The notes: generated by a model from the letters alone, not told the origin. A stretch of DNA of 64,000 bases from an uncultured Bacteroides sp. (GCF_949298305.1 NZ_CASFWU010000015.1:6097-70096); one strand, 5' to 3'. Counted from the stretch's first letter, positions 15,505-24,933 are shown. Translations and numbers: made by a program.

Positions 15505-15566
15505 TTGGGAATGGAGGACAATGGACAATGGGCCTTCCCTGCCCATTTTCCATTGTCCATCCCCAA
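15505..15566 (+). repeat. Intercistronic stem-loop between thrA and the homoserine kinase candidate
   Basis: TTGGGAATGG...ACAATGGACAATGGGC pairs with GCCCATTTTCCATTGTCCAT and CCCCAA across a short loop: about 25 bp with a few mismatches. There is no U-run, so it is more likely an mRNA processing or stability element, or a dispersed repeat, than a terminator. Confidence 0.6.
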
Positions 15567-15583
15567 TCTCCGTTAGAAAAGAA

Positions 15584-16837
15584 ATGAAACACATTATTAT
15601 ATTAGGAGACGGCATGGCCGACTGGCCTGTCGACTCGCTGGGAGGCAAGACACTGCTACAGGCAGCCGACACTCCCAACATGGACCGGCTGGCACGCATG
15701 GGACGCACGGGACGGCTGGTGACGGTGGCCGACGGCTTCCATCCGGGAAGCGAAGTAGCCAACATGTCTGTACTGGGCTACAATCTGCCACGGGTGTACG
15801 AAGGCCGCGGGCCGCTCGAGGCAGCCAGTATCGGCGTAGACCTGAAGCCGGGAGAAATGGCCATGCGCTGCAACATCATCTGCATCGAAGGCGACCACAT
15901 CAAGAACCATTCCGCCGGACACATCACGACCGAAGAGGCCGATGTGCTCATCCGCTACCTGCAAGAGCAATTGGGCGATGAGCGCATCCGCTTCTATACG
16001 GGCGTACAATACCGCCATCTGCTGGTAGTCAAGGGAGGCGACAAGCGCATTGACTGCACGCCGCCTCACGACGTGCCTCTGAAGCCTTTCCGTCCGCTCA
16101 TGGTGAAACCGCAGGCCGGTAGCGAAAACATCAGCGTGCCCGAGGGCAATGCCGACCTGACTCCGGCACAGACGGCCGACCTGCTGAACAGCCTCATCCT
16201 CCGCTCGCAGGAGCTGCTGAAGAATCATCCCGTCAACCTGAAGCGCATGGCCGAAGGCAAGGACCCCGCCAACAGCATCTGGCCCTGGAGTCCCGGCTAT
16301 CGTCCGCAGATGGAACCGTTGTCGCACACCTTTCCGCAGGTGAAGCGGGGAGCCGTCATTTCGGCAGTCGACCTCATCAACGGCATCGGCTACTATGCCG
16401 GACTCCGTCGTCTGAACGTGGAGGGAGCTACCGGGCTGTACGATACGAACTACGAGAACAAAGTGTCCGCCGCCCTTGAAGCGCTGAAGACGGACGACTT
16501 TGTCTACCTGCACGTAGAGGCCAGCGACGAAGCCGGACATGAAGGTGACGTAGCGCTGAAGATACGCACCATCGAGAATCTGGACAAGCGTGCCGTAGGC
16601 CCCATCTACGAAGCCGTGAAAGACTGGGACGAGCCGGTGGCCATAGCCGTGCTGCCCGACCACCCCACCCCCTGCAAGCTGCGCACGCATACGGCCGAGC
16701 CGGTGCCTTTCCTCATCTGGCACCCGGGCATCGAGCCCGACGAGGTACAGACCTTCGACGAAGTGGCTGCCTGCAACGGCATCTACGGACTGATGAAGGA
16801 AGACGAGTTTATCAACGAATTTATGAAACAAGCATAA
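15584..16837 (+). CDS. iPGM-like protein (ApgM family), probable homoserine kinase of the threonine operon
   Basis: A 417-residue member of the alkaline-phosphatase superfamily related to archaeal-type cofactor-independent phosphoglycerate mutase. Metal-site motifs are visible: HIIILGDGMADWP at the N-terminus, DRLARMGRTG and PGSEVANMSVLGY (phosphorylated Ser region), and VLPDHPTPCKLRTHTAEPVP near the C-terminus. It sits between thrA and thrC where thrB would normally be, and no GHMP-type homoserine kinase is present. Comparative genomics of Bacteroidetes has linked this family to homoserine phosphorylation, so I infer homoserine kinase activity; annotation as phosphoglycerate mutase is the alternative. 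The start at 15584 follows the stem-loop and directly opens the conserved first strand. Confidence 0.85.
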   Translation: MKHIIILGDGMADWPVDSLGGKTLLQAADTPNMDRLARMGRTGRLVTVADGFHPGSEVANMSVLGYNLPRVYEGRGPLEAASIGVDLKPGEMAMRCNIICIEGDHIKNHSAGHITTEEADVLIRYLQEQLGDERIRFYTGVQYRHLLVVKGGDKRIDCTPPHDVPLKPFRPLMVKPQAGSENISVPEGNADLTPAQTADLLNSLILRSQELLKNHPVNLKRMAEGKDPANSIWPWSPGYRPQMEPLSHTFPQVKRGAVISAVDLINGIGYYAGLRRLNVEGATGLYDTNYENKVSAALEALKTDDFVYLHVEASDEAGHEGDVALKIRTIENLDKRAVGPIYEAVKDWDEPVAIAVLPDHPTPCKLRTHTAEPVPFLIWHPGIEPDEVQTFDEVAACNGIYGLMKEDEFINEFMKQA

Positions 16838-16859
16838 GCAACTCACTGAAAAAGAAACT

Positions 16860-18161
16860 ATGAAATACTACAGTACCAACAAACAGGAAAGCAACGTCAG
16901 TCTGGAAGACGCAGTGGTAAAAGGACTGGCCAGCGACAAGGGACTCTACATGCCCGATGTCATCAAAGCCTTGCCGCAAGAGTTTTACGACCGGATAGAA
17001 ACGCTGGGCTTTCAGGAAATAGCCTACCGGGTGGCCGACGCCTTCTTTGGCGAGGACGTACCCGCCGACACGCTGAAGCAGATTGTATATGACACGCTGA
17101 GTTTCGACGTGCCGCTGGTCAAAGTTACCGACAACATCTGCTCGCTCGAACTCTTCCACGGGCCGACGCTTGCCTTCAAGGATGTGGGCGCCCGCTTCAT
17201 GGCCCGCCTGCTGGGCTATTTCATCCGCAAGGAAGGCAAACGGCAGGTCAACGTGCTGGTAGCCACTTCGGGCGATACGGGCAGCGCCGTGGCCAACGGC
17301 TTCCTGGGCGTAGAGGGCATCCACGTGTATGTACTCTACCCCAAAGGCAAAGTAAGCGAGATACAGGAGAAGCAGTTCACCACGCTGGGACAGAACATCA
17401 CCGCCCTTGAGGTGGACGGCACCTTCGACGACTGCCAGGCACTGGTGAAGGCGGCCTTCATGGACCGCGAACTGAACGAGCGCCTGCAACTGACCAGCGC
17501 CAACTCCATCAACGTGGCCCGCTTCCTGCCTCAGGCGTTCTACTACTTCTATGCTTATGCCCAGCTGAAGAAAGCGGGCAAGGCCGACAACGCGGTCATC
17601 TGTGTGCCAAGCGGCAACTTCGGCAACATCACCGCAGGGCTCTTCGGCAAGCGAATGGGCCTGCCCGTGAAGCGCTTCATTGCCGCCAACAACCGCAACG
17701 ACATCTTCTACCAATACCTGCAGACGGGCGTCTACGCGCCGCGGCCCAGCATTGCCACCATTGCCAACGCCATGGACGTGGGTGACCCCAGCAACTTTGC
17801 CCGCGTGCTCGACCTCTATGCAAACAGCCACGAAGCCATCTGCGCCGACATCAGCGGAGCCACCTATACGGACGAACAGATAGCCGAAACCGTGAAGCAG
17901 ATATGGCAGACACACCGCTACCTGCTCGACCCGCACGGCGCCTGCGGCTTCCGCGCCCTGCAAGAGGGCCTGAAGGAAGGCGAGACGGGCATCTTCCTGG
18001 AGACGGCCCATCCTGCCAAGTTCAAGGACACGGTGGAAAGAATCATCGGCGAACCCGTCAGCATCCCCGCCAAGCTGCAAGCCTTCATGCAGGGCCGGAA
18101 GCAGAGCGTGCCCATGTCCAAGACATTTGCCGACTTCAAGAACTACCTGATGAACGTATAA
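16860..18161 (+). CDS. thrC: Threonine synthase
   Basis: A 433-residue PLP enzyme converting O-phosphohomoserine to threonine, the last step of the pathway. The PLP lysine is in FHGPTLAFKDVGARFMARLL (~105-120). VATSGDTGSAVANGF and the phosphate-binding CVPSGNFGNITAGLFGKRMG are also clear. The N-terminus YYSTNKQESNVSLEDAVVKG matches the family, and the length is normal. It starts 22 bases after the preceding gene, so the three structural genes form one operon. Confidence 0.97.
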   Translation: MKYYSTNKQESNVSLEDAVVKGLASDKGLYMPDVIKALPQEFYDRIETLGFQEIAYRVADAFFGEDVPADTLKQIVYDTLSFDVPLVKVTDNICSLELFHGPTLAFKDVGARFMARLLGYFIRKEGKRQVNVLVATSGDTGSAVANGFLGVEGIHVYVLYPKGKVSEIQEKQFTTLGQNITALEVDGTFDDCQALVKAAFMDRELNERLQLTSANSINVARFLPQAFYYFYAYAQLKKAGKADNAVICVPSGNFGNITAGLFGKRMGLPVKRFIAANNRNDIFYQYLQTGVYAPRPSIATIANAMDVGDPSNFARVLDLYANSHEAICADISGATYTDEQIAETVKQIWQTHRYLLDPHGACGFRALQEGLKEGETGIFLETAHPAKFKDTVERIIGEPVSIPAKLQAFMQGRKQSVPMSKTFADFKNYLMNV

Positions 18162-18178
18162 AAAATGTGCCGAAAGCA

Positions 18179-18295
18179 GACATGGCACACCGATGACACA
18201 GATTGAACAGACGACCGCAGATAAAAAAAACAGCCCGACGGGGGCAACAAATCTACGCAAAATCTGTCCTTTCTGTGTCATCGGCGTGTCATGTC
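18179..18295. repeat. Inverted-repeat element between thrC and the MscS gene
   Basis: GACATGGCACACCGATGACA at 18179-18198 (continuing to 18202) is repeated inverted at 18272-18295 (TCTGTGTCATCGGCGTGTCA and so on) with two mismatches over 24 bp. The ~70-bp centre contains an A-run and no gene. This resembles dispersed intergenic repeats of Bacteroides and may also act as thrC terminator. Confidence 0.65.
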
Positions 18296-18363
18296 CGCTT
18301 TGCGGGACAGCCCCCATTTTAAAAAGGCCGCGGCGGAAATGAACGAAAAAACGTTTTATTTGT

Positions 18364-18371
18364 TACCTTTG
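18364..18371 (+). promoter_or_regulatory. -7 box of the MscS gene
   Basis: TACCTTTG, an exact TAnnTTTG match, 38 bases before the start codon. No good -33 element is seen. Confidence 0.5.
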
Positions 18372-18408
18372 CGACCATTTATTTTTCAAACCAATCTTTA
18401 TACATCAC

Positions 18409-19278
18409 ATGTTATCATCACTTTTCATGGCGGCCCTTGCCGCCCAAAACGCTGAAGACGGCTTCAGCAAGCTGCAAATTTTTCTCCAACAACTGATAGA
18501 CTGGAGCGTAAACGCAGGCGGGCGCATCCTGGGAGCCGTCATCATCTTCATCGTCGGACGGGTTCTCATATCCTTCCTCAACAAATTCGTTGCCAGATTG
18601 CTGGCCCGCAGACACATAGACGCCAGCATCCAAAGCTTCGTCAAAAGTCTGGTGAACATCCTGCTCACCATCCTGCTCATCGTTGCCGTCATCAGCAAGC
18701 TGGGCGTAGAGACCACCTCGTTTGCAGCCCTGCTGGCCTCGGCAGGTGTGGCCATCGGTATGGCCCTCTCCGGCAACCTGCAGAACTTTGCCGGCGGCCT
18801 CATCGTACTGCTGCTCCGCCCCTACAAAGTAGGCGACCTGATTGAGAGCCAGGGCATAACGGGAACCGTGCGCGAAATCCAGATTTTCCACACCATCCTG
18901 GTGACGGCGGACAACAAAGTCATCTACATCCCCAACGGCTCGCTGAGCAGCGGCACTGTGACCAACTACAGCCGCGAGGAAACCCGCCGCGTGGAGTGGA
19001 TTGTGGGTGTGGAATATGGCGAAGACTACGAGAAGGTGGAACGCACCGTCCGCAGGATATTGGCGGCCGACAGCCGCGTGCTGTCCACGCCCGAACCCTT
19101 CATCGCCCTCCATGCACTGGATGCCAGCAGCGTGAACGTGGTCATCAGGGTATGGGTGAAGAGCAGCGACTATTGGGGCCTCTACTTCGACATGAACAAG
19201 ACCATCTACAACGTCTTCAACCAGGAAGGCATCGGATTCCCCTTCCCGCAACTTACGGTACACCAGGCCAAGGACTGA
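18409..19278 (+). CDS. Small-conductance mechanosensitive channel (MscS family)
   Basis: A 289-residue inner-membrane channel that releases solutes on hypo-osmotic shock. Three hydrophobic segments lie at ~38-58, ~82-100 and ~105-135. The pore helix (FAALLASAGVAIGMALSGNLQNFAGGLIVLL) has the Gly/Ala packing pattern of TM3. The beta domain follows with RPYKVGDLIESQGITGTVRE and the family motif IPNGSLSSGTVTNYS, then an alpha-beta C-terminal domain. Length equals that of E. coli MscS. It is monocistronic and converges on the helicase gene across a 22-bp array. Confidence 0.93.
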   Translation: MLSSLFMAALAAQNAEDGFSKLQIFLQQLIDWSVNAGGRILGAVIIFIVGRVLISFLNKFVARLLARRHIDASIQSFVKSLVNILLTILLIVAVISKLGVETTSFAALLASAGVAIGMALSGNLQNFAGGLIVLLLRPYKVGDLIESQGITGTVREIQIFHTILVTADNKVIYIPNGSLSSGTVTNYSREETRRVEWIVGVEYGEDYEKVERTVRRILAADSRVLSTPEPFIALHALDASSVNVVIRVWVKSSDYWGLYFDMNKTIYNVFNQEGIGFPFPQLTVHQAKD

Positions 19279-19369
19279 GCCCCGGCCTATCCCCTTCACC
19301 GGGCAGCCGGCGCAAGGCAGCCGTCCCCGGCCGCCTGAGCTGCCGCCCGGTGAAAGGCAGGAACCTGCC

Positions 19370-19457
19370 GCAGACCATGCTTGCATGGTCCGCGGACGAC
19401 GCAAGCACGGTCTGCAAGCCATGCAAGCACGGTGTACGGACCATGCAAGCATGGTCC
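19370..19457. repeat. 22-bp array, ATGCTTGCAT family, four units
   Basis: Units at 19370-19391, 19392-19413, 19414-19435 and 19436-19457. Cores are ACCATGCTTGCATGGTCC, GACGCAAGCACGGTC, CATGCAAGCACGGT and ACCATGCAAGCATGGTCC. Each is a dyad about TGC(TT/AA)GCA, and the unit junctions also form dyads (GGTCCGCGGACG). The conserved flanks of the larger element are absent here. The rest of the gap 19279-19573 shows no gene. Confidence 0.8.
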
Positions 19458-19573
19458 GTACACCGTATCGGCATTCGCACAGACTACTGTTTATCAGAAA
19501 GATACAAAAAATCGGGCGGAAAGGCCCGACAACACAGAGGCATTCCTGCCGGACAACGGCAGACACGGGCCGT

Positions 19574-20998
19574 TCAAACAAGCTGCTCCTCCGGATAATT
19601 CACCAGATAGAGCGTCCCCGTGGCCCGCGTGAAGGCCGTGTAAAGCCATCGGAAGTAATCGGGCGTCAGGTACTCGTCCGTCAGATAGCCCTGGTCCAGG
19701 AAAACGTTCTTCCACTGCCCGCCCTGCGCCTTGTGGCAAGTGACGGCGTAGGCATACTTTACCTGCAGGGCATTGTAGTGCGGGTCGGCTTTCATCTTCT
19801 TCACCTTCTCACGCTTGGTGCCCACGTCGGCATAGTCTTCCAGTATGGTGCAGAAGAGCCTCTCACTCTCCTCCCTCGACAGGGCGGGCGCATCGCTTTG
19901 CAGGGTGTCCAACAGGAGGTTCACTTCCATCTCCAGGTCGCCGTAGTCGGGGAAAGCGAGGGTGACGTCGGCAAAGCGGAAGCCGTAAAGCTCGCGCGTG
20001 CGGCGCACACGGCGCACCACCGCGGTCTCGCCATTGGCAATGAAGTCCATCCCCTGCTGCTTCTCCTGCTCCGTCCAGTAATAATTATTCTTGGCCACCA
20101 TCAGCAGGTCGCCCGTGTTCAGCTCGTCCTCACGCCAGAGGATTTGAGCACGGATACCTTTATTATAGATATTGGCCCGCTTGTTGCTCCGGCAGATGAC
20201 GATGGTTTCGTCCAGACCGTCGTTGTCATAGCACCGTTCCAGCACGTCAACCAGTTCGTTGCCGGACACTCGCCTGATGTCGGCAAAACCCGTCAGCCTG
20301 ATGCGGGGCAGGCTTCCGCAGTCTTCATCGGCAATCAACTGCCGCAGGCGGGTGGCGTTCCACAAGATGCCCGACTCCTGCTCCTGGCGCACCACCTGCG
20401 TCAGGTCCACCTCCACCACGTCCAGCCCGTAGCCACGCAGGGCGTCGGCATAGAGAGCGGGACTTTGCTCCTCGCCCACGGGCGGCAGCTGGGCCGTGTC
20501 GCCCATCAGGAGCAGACGGCATCCTTCGCCCGAGTAGACGAACTGCACCAGGTCGTCCAGCAGGCGGCCGGTACCGAACATGGAACCCGAAAGGCCGTCG
20601 TTGGCAATCATCGAGGCCTCGTCCACAATATACAAGGTATGGGTCGTCAGATTATCGTTCAGCGAGAAGTTGCCCCCCTCGCCTGTATAGGCCTGCTGGC
20701 GGTAAATCTTCTTATGGATGGTAAAAGCAGAATGGCCCGCATACTGGGCAAACACCTTGGCCGCCCGCCCCGTGGGGGCCAGCAGCACAGACTTCTGCTG
20801 CAGTTTGTCCAGCGTGCGCACCAGCGCGGCCACCAGCGAGGTCTTTCCCGTTCCCGCATACCCCCTTAACAGGAAAATCGTCTCTCCACAAGGCGCAACC
20901 AGGAAGTCTGACAAATATTTAACAGCTTTTTCTTGTTCTAAAGTTGGTTGATAAGGAAAATTTTCCTTAATTTGCCTTTCTAAATAGTTATTTATCAT
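19574..20998 (-). CDS. ATP-dependent RecD-like DNA helicase
   Basis: A 474-residue SF1B helicase. Walker A is FLLRGYAGTGKTSLVAALVR (~38-57). Motif Ia is VLLAPTGRAAKVF, motif II is YIVDEASMIAND, motif III is LLLMGDTAQLPPVG and the C-terminal motif V/VI region is YAYAVTCHKAQGGQWKNVFLD with YTAFTRATGTLYLVNY. It is about the size of Dda-type or short RecD2-type enzymes and lacks the RecD2 N-terminal extension. Probable role in repair or replication-fork processing. It stands alone between convergent and divergent neighbours. Confidence 0.88.
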   Translation of the reverse strand: MINNYLERQIKENFPYQPTLEQEKAVKYLSDFLVAPCGETIFLLRGYAGTGKTSLVAALVRTLDKLQQKSVLLAPTGRAAKVFAQYAGHSAFTIHKKIYRQQAYTGEGGNFSLNDNLTTHTLYIVDEASMIANDGLSGSMFGTGRLLDDLVQFVYSGEGCRLLLMGDTAQLPPVGEEQSPALYADALRGYGLDVVEVDLTQVVRQEQESGILWNATRLRQLIADEDCGSLPRIRLTGFADIRRVSGNELVDVLERCYDNDGLDETIVICRSNKRANIYNKGIRAQILWREDELNTGDLLMVAKNNYYWTEQEKQQGMDFIANGETAVVRRVRRTRELYGFRFADVTLAFPDYGDLEMEVNLLLDTLQSDAPALSREESERLFCTILEDYADVGTKREKVKKMKADPHYNALQVKYAYAVTCHKAQGGQWKNVFLDQGYLTDEYLTPDYFRWLYTAFTRATGTLYLVNYPEEQLV

Positions 20999-21050
20999 TT
21001 TTGTAACTGAAAAAAGTAGGAAGAACGGTCATTTTTAAATTTATTTCTTT

Positions 21051-21058
21051 TATTTTTG
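21051..21058 (+). promoter_or_regulatory. -7 box of the 228-residue membrane protein gene
   Basis: TATTTTTG fits TAnnTTTG, in an AT-rich divergent gap, 36 bases before the start codon. Confidence 0.45.
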
Positions 21059-21093
21059 CGGTGCGAATATAACAACTAAAAAACATATTTATC

Positions 21094-21780
21094 ATGAAAA
21101 CAGTATTTAATATCGTTTTAGTCGCATGTATTCTGGTGTTAGTCTACATCTGCTATGCCAGCATCATGGGACCTATCGATTTTGAGAACGCCAAGAAGCA
21201 AAGAGACGCAGCAGTCATTGCCCGTCTGATGGACATCCGCAAGGCCCAGCAGGAGTATCGTAACCTGAACAACCAGCAGTATACGGCCAGTTTCGATACG
21301 CTGATTGACTTCGTAAAGAACCAGAAATTGCCCTTCATCTACAAGCAGGGCGAACTGACCGACAAGCAGCTGGAAGACGGTCTGACCGAGAAGAAGGCCA
21401 TCAGCATCATCAACAAGGCCAAGAAGACCAACAACTACTCCGAAGTAAAGAAGTGGGGTCTGGAAAACTTCAAGCGCGACACCATGTGGGTAGCCGTACT
21501 GGACACCATCTTCCCCAAAGGCTTCAACGCCGACTCCATGAGATATGTACCCTACGGCAACGGCGCACAGTTCGAGATGGCCATCAAGAACGATACAGCC
21601 AAGTCCGGCGCTCCCTTCTGCCTGCTCGAAGTGAAGACTCCGTATGAAGTCTATCTGAACGGACTGAGCCAGCAGGAGATTGCCAACCTGAAAGACGTGC
21701 AGACCAAATTGGGCAAATACTGCGGTCTGATGATTGGTAGCCTGGAAACAGCCAACAACAACGCCGGCAACTGGGAGTAA
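21094..21780 (+). CDS. Conserved Bacteroidetes protein with one N-terminal membrane segment
   Basis: A 228-residue protein of unknown function. An N-terminal hydrophobic helix (VFNIVLVACILVLVYICYASIM, ~4-25) anchors it, and the remainder is soluble. The helix just after the membrane (FENAKKQRDAAVIARLMDIRKAQQEYRNLNNQQY) followed by a phase of Phe-Asp-Thr-Leu-Ile resembles type IV pseudopilins in plan, but no prepilin peptidase site (G|F/M with E5) is present before the hydrophobic stretch. It lies upstream of DUF3822-rsmD but with a gap of 107 bases. High use of common codons suggests good expression. Confidence 0.7.
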   Translation: MKTVFNIVLVACILVLVYICYASIMGPIDFENAKKQRDAAVIARLMDIRKAQQEYRNLNNQQYTASFDTLIDFVKNQKLPFIYKQGELTDKQLEDGLTEKKAISIINKAKKTNNYSEVKKWGLENFKRDTMWVAVLDTIFPKGFNADSMRYVPYGNGAQFEMAIKNDTAKSGAPFCLLEVKTPYEVYLNGLSQQEIANLKDVQTKLGKYCGLMIGSLETANNNAGNWE

Positions 21781-21887
21781 TCCTCCCCCACCGGCTAACG
21801 GAGAAATGCCTGAAGGAGGTGCAGCGCTCACCGAAGCCTGCACCCCGTCATGTCAAGGATTCCCCGAACTCGAAATCCATAGTTAGA

Positions 21888-22667
21888 ATGACAGGAAACA
21901 CTGATTTCAGCAAATCGGAACAATATACGTTATCCATCCGTCTCAGCACGGATGGATTTTCTTTTTCCATCTTCAACCCTTTATCAGCCGACACCCCCGA
22001 CATACACCACTACGACGTCGACGAGACCCTTTCGCTCACGGCCAACCTGAAGCAGGCCTTCCGCGAGACGGAGTGGCTGTCCAACCCCTTCCGGCACGTC
22101 AATATTCTTGCGTCCGGCGGACGCTTCACGTTCGTTCCCCTCGAATTCTTTGAAGACGAACTGGCGGAAAGCTTCTTCCACCACAACCACCCCAAGCGCG
22201 AAAACGAAGTGGTGCAGTACAACATCCTGCACAACAACAACGTCGTGGTACTGTTCGGTATGGACAGAAGCGTCTGCAACTTTCTGCGCGAACAACATCC
22301 AGACGCCAGATTCTATGCACAGGCCAGTCCACTGATAGAGTATTGCACGGCCAAGAGCCGCTTGGGCAACAACCGCAAGATGTATGTCTATTTACGGAAA
22401 GAAGCACTGGACGTATATGCCTACGAGCGCAGCCGGCTGTTGCTGGCCAACACGTTTGCCTGCAAGACATCCGCCGACCGCATCTATTACCTGCTGTACA
22501 TCTGGAAGCAGCTCGGCCTCGACCAGGAGCGTGACGAACTGCACCTGACAGGATGCAGAGACATCAGGGAGGACTTGCTGCCCGAACTGAAAAGATATAT
22601 CCGGCAGGTATTCGTCATGAATCCCTCCGACAATCTGGACTTACAAGCCATCAACTTATGCGAGTAA
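21888..22667 (+). CDS. DUF3822 family protein
   Basis: A 259-residue cytoplasmic protein of the DUF3822 family, restricted to Bacteroidetes and almost always next to rsmD. It has an actin/ASKHA-like look (repeated strand-rich halves, e.g. LSIRLSTDGFSFSIFNPL and VYLRKEALDVYAYERSRLLLANTF), which I infer only from pattern. The start at 21888 (MTGNTDFSKSEQYTLSI) removes an upstream in-frame part that runs through the intergenic hairpin-rich segment. Its stop overlaps the rsmD start by 10 bases, so the two are translationally coupled. Confidence 0.85.
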   Translation: MTGNTDFSKSEQYTLSIRLSTDGFSFSIFNPLSADTPDIHHYDVDETLSLTANLKQAFRETEWLSNPFRHVNILASGGRFTFVPLEFFEDELAESFFHHNHPKRENEVVQYNILHNNNVVVLFGMDRSVCNFLREQHPDARFYAQASPLIEYCTAKSRLGNNRKMYVYLRKEALDVYAYERSRLLLANTFACKTSADRIYYLLYIWKQLGLDQERDELHLTGCRDIREDLLPELKRYIRQVFVMNPSDNLDLQAINLCE

Positions 22668-23218
22668 TCAGCGGAATATACAAAAGAAGACGTTTCGACG
22701 TGCCACACACTTTCAAGGCACGCCCCACCACAGACTTTGCCAAGGAAAACCTGTTCAATGTGCTGTCCAATTACATGGACTTCGACGACGGTGTCCGTGC
22801 TCTCGACCTCTTTGCAGGAACAGGCAGCATCAGCATCGAGCTCGTGTCGCGGGGCTGCGACCAGGTAATCAGTGTGGAAAAAGACCGCGACCACCATGCC
22901 TTCATCTGCAAAATCATGCAGGAAGTAGGTACAGACAAGTGCCTGCCTGTCCGCGGCGATGTGTTCAAATACCTGAAAGGAGGCAGAGAGCAGTTCGATT
23001 TCATCTTCGCCGACCCGCCCTACGAACTCAAAGGACTTGAAACCCTGCCCGACTTGGTATTTGACAATCACCTGCTGAAGGAAGGCGGCCTTTTCGTACT
23101 GGAACACGGCAAGAAGAACAGTTTTGAGAACCACCCGTACTTTGTGGAACGGCGCGTGTACGGCAGTGTGAACTTCTCTTTCTTCCGCCTCAAAGCAGAG
23201 GAGCCATCAGGCGAATGA
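22658..23218 (+). CDS. rsmD: 16S rRNA (guanine(966)-N(2))-methyltransferase RsmD
   Basis: A 186-residue SAM-dependent methyltransferase modifying G966 of 16S rRNA. The N-terminus MRVISGIYKRRRFDVP and RPTTDFAKENLFNVL are family-specific. The SAM loop is ALDLFAGTGSISIELVSRG and the catalytic motif is FIFADPPYEL (DPPY). The start at 22658 overlaps the DUF3822 stop. The last 29 bases overlap the convergent cardiolipin synthase gene. Confidence 0.95.
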   Translation: MRVISGIYKRRRFDVPHTFKARPTTDFAKENLFNVLSNYMDFDDGVRALDLFAGTGSISIELVSRGCDQVISVEKDRDHHAFICKIMQEVGTDKCLPVRGDVFKYLKGGREQFDFIFADPPYELKGLETLPDLVFDNHLLKEGGLFVLEHGKKNSFENHPYFVERRVYGSVNFSFFRLKAEEPSGE

Positions 23219-24629
23219 CGCTTTCGGCAGCCTTCTGATACCACGGGCGCTTCAACCAGCGTTTCAGCGACAACTGTACGGACGCACGCTGGTCTTGCAA
23301 GAAAACCTCACGCATCTGCAAGGCCGTCTCCGTATCATAGATGAATGCGTTTACTTCAAAATTGTGCTCAAAACTACGGAAATCCACATTGGTTGAACCT
23401 ACCGTAGAAAATTCGTCATCGGACACCATCAGCTTCGAGTGCAGGAATCCCGGCTTGTAAAAATAAACCTTCACGCCCGCACGGAGCACATCGGCCAGAT
23501 AAGAGCACGAACCCAGATGGGTCACACGGTTGTCGGCCCGCATGGGCAGCATCAGCCTCACATCCACACCCGCCAAAGCGGCCGTCTGCATGGCAACCAA
23601 CACCGACTCGGTAGGCAGGAAATAAGGTGTCTGCATGTAGAAGTACTTCCGCGCGCTGACTATGGCCATGCACAAGCCCTGCATGATTTCACGCCACTGG
23701 CCGACAGGTTCACTGGTCACAATCTGCGCCAGAGCCGTTCCGCGATTGTCCACCTTGGGAAAATAACGGGCTGAAGAGATAATCGTTCGGTCCACAAAGT
23801 ACCAGTCAAGCAGGAAAGCAGTCTGCAGGCCGTGGACAGCCCGCCCTTCAATCATCAGATGCGTGTCCCGCCAGAGTCCCCAGGAAAGACCGCGCATATA
23901 GCGTTCGGCCAGATTCATGCCTCCCACAAAGCCCACCTGTCCGTCAATCACCACAATCTTACGGTGGTTGCGATAGTTCACCTTGCTGGTGAACAAGGGG
24001 AAACGCACCTTCAGGAAGCTCCTGACGTCCACTCCCGCCTCGCGCATCTCTTCATAAAAACGTTTCGGAACCTTCCAGCACCCCACATCGTCATAAATGA
24101 CACGAACCTCGACACCCGCACGCGCCTTGTCCATCAGGACATCACGCACCAGACGTCCCACGGCATCGTCCTCGAAAATATAGAATTCCAGATGGATATG
24201 ATTTTTGGCGCGCATCAGTTGCCTCAGCAAAGACTGAAGCATGGACAAGCCCGCCGTATAGGTTTCCACCCGATTCCCGTCGAAGGGAAAGGCCTGACTG
24301 GTATTGCGGAACAAAGAAATCAGCCGGTTGTAATGGAGGGGAATCTGACAGGAGTCCTGCGCCAGGTACTCGTTCATCGGCTTCTTCAGCAGGCGGCCGT
24401 AGCCCTTGCGGCTGATGAGGCGCTCGCGCCGCTGGCTGCGCCCGAAAAAGAAGTAAAACACCAGACCGACAACGGGCAAAAACATCAGCACCAGTATCCA
24501 CGCCAAAGTCTTCACCGGATTACGGTTGTCCAGTATAATGACAACAATCGTACCGATAACAAAGCCAAAATAGACCAGGTCGAAGGCTATCGAGGCTATC
24601 TGCCCGAGCAGTACATTCCAATCAATCAT
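23190..24629 (-). CDS. cls: Cardiolipin synthase
   Basis: A 479-residue phospholipase-D superfamily enzyme condensing phosphatidylglycerol into cardiolipin at the inner membrane. Two N-terminal hydrophobic helices (~10-35, ~40-60), FFGRSQRRERL linker, and two HKD motifs: NHRKIVVIDGQVGFVGGMN (~220) and LHSKLMVSDDEFSTVGSTN (~400). GMNLAERYMRG-type motif follows the first. Length is normal. The 3' end overlaps rsmD on the other strand. Confidence 0.93.
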   Translation of the reverse strand: MIDWNVLLGQIASIAFDLVYFGFVIGTIVVIILDNRNPVKTLAWILVLMFLPVVGLVFYFFFGRSQRRERLISRKGYGRLLKKPMNEYLAQDSCQIPLHYNRLISLFRNTSQAFPFDGNRVETYTAGLSMLQSLLRQLMRAKNHIHLEFYIFEDDAVGRLVRDVLMDKARAGVEVRVIYDDVGCWKVPKRFYEEMREAGVDVRSFLKVRFPLFTSKVNYRNHRKIVVIDGQVGFVGGMNLAERYMRGLSWGLWRDTHLMIEGRAVHGLQTAFLLDWYFVDRTIISSARYFPKVDNRGTALAQIVTSEPVGQWREIMQGLCMAIVSARKYFYMQTPYFLPTESVLVAMQTAALAGVDVRLMLPMRADNRVTHLGSCSYLADVLRAGVKVYFYKPGFLHSKLMVSDDEFSTVGSTNVDFRSFEHNFEVNAFIYDTETALQMREVFLQDQRASVQLSLKRWLKRPWYQKAAESVIRLMAPLL

Positions 24630-24831
24630 CGTTCATTCACTTGATTCGGACGGAAAAAGCATTCTCTTCCTCATGCCCTTATCAAAGCTCCAAGCCGGGA
24701 TTCCGGAAGAAAAGGTGAAACAAATATAGGAAAAAACCTCTCAAATTACACCAGTTTCTCTACAGATTAACATGAATAGAGAGCAAATAGAAGATTATCG
24801 GCATCCGCAGAAGCCCCGAACGCCATAAAAA

Positions 24832-24887
24832 ATCTCCCCTTTCCGGGATTTACACTTCCGACGAAGAGGAAACCGGAAAGGGGAGAT
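24832..24887 (-). terminator. Terminator downstream of the 980-residue barrel protein gene
   Basis: ATCTCCCCTTTCCGG (24832-24846) pairs perfectly with CCGGAAAGGGGAGAT (24873-24887). On the minus strand the stem is followed by TTTTTTAT (24824-24831). Confidence 0.8.
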
Positions 24888-24933
24888 AAAGGATAATATC
24901 TGTTTCTCTTCACCCCCAAAAGGAAAGAAGAGA

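Noticed and set aside
16860..18161. thrC as a possible cystathionine or tryptophan-synthase-like PLP enzyme
   Set aside because: The family motifs and the thrA context make threonine synthase clear.
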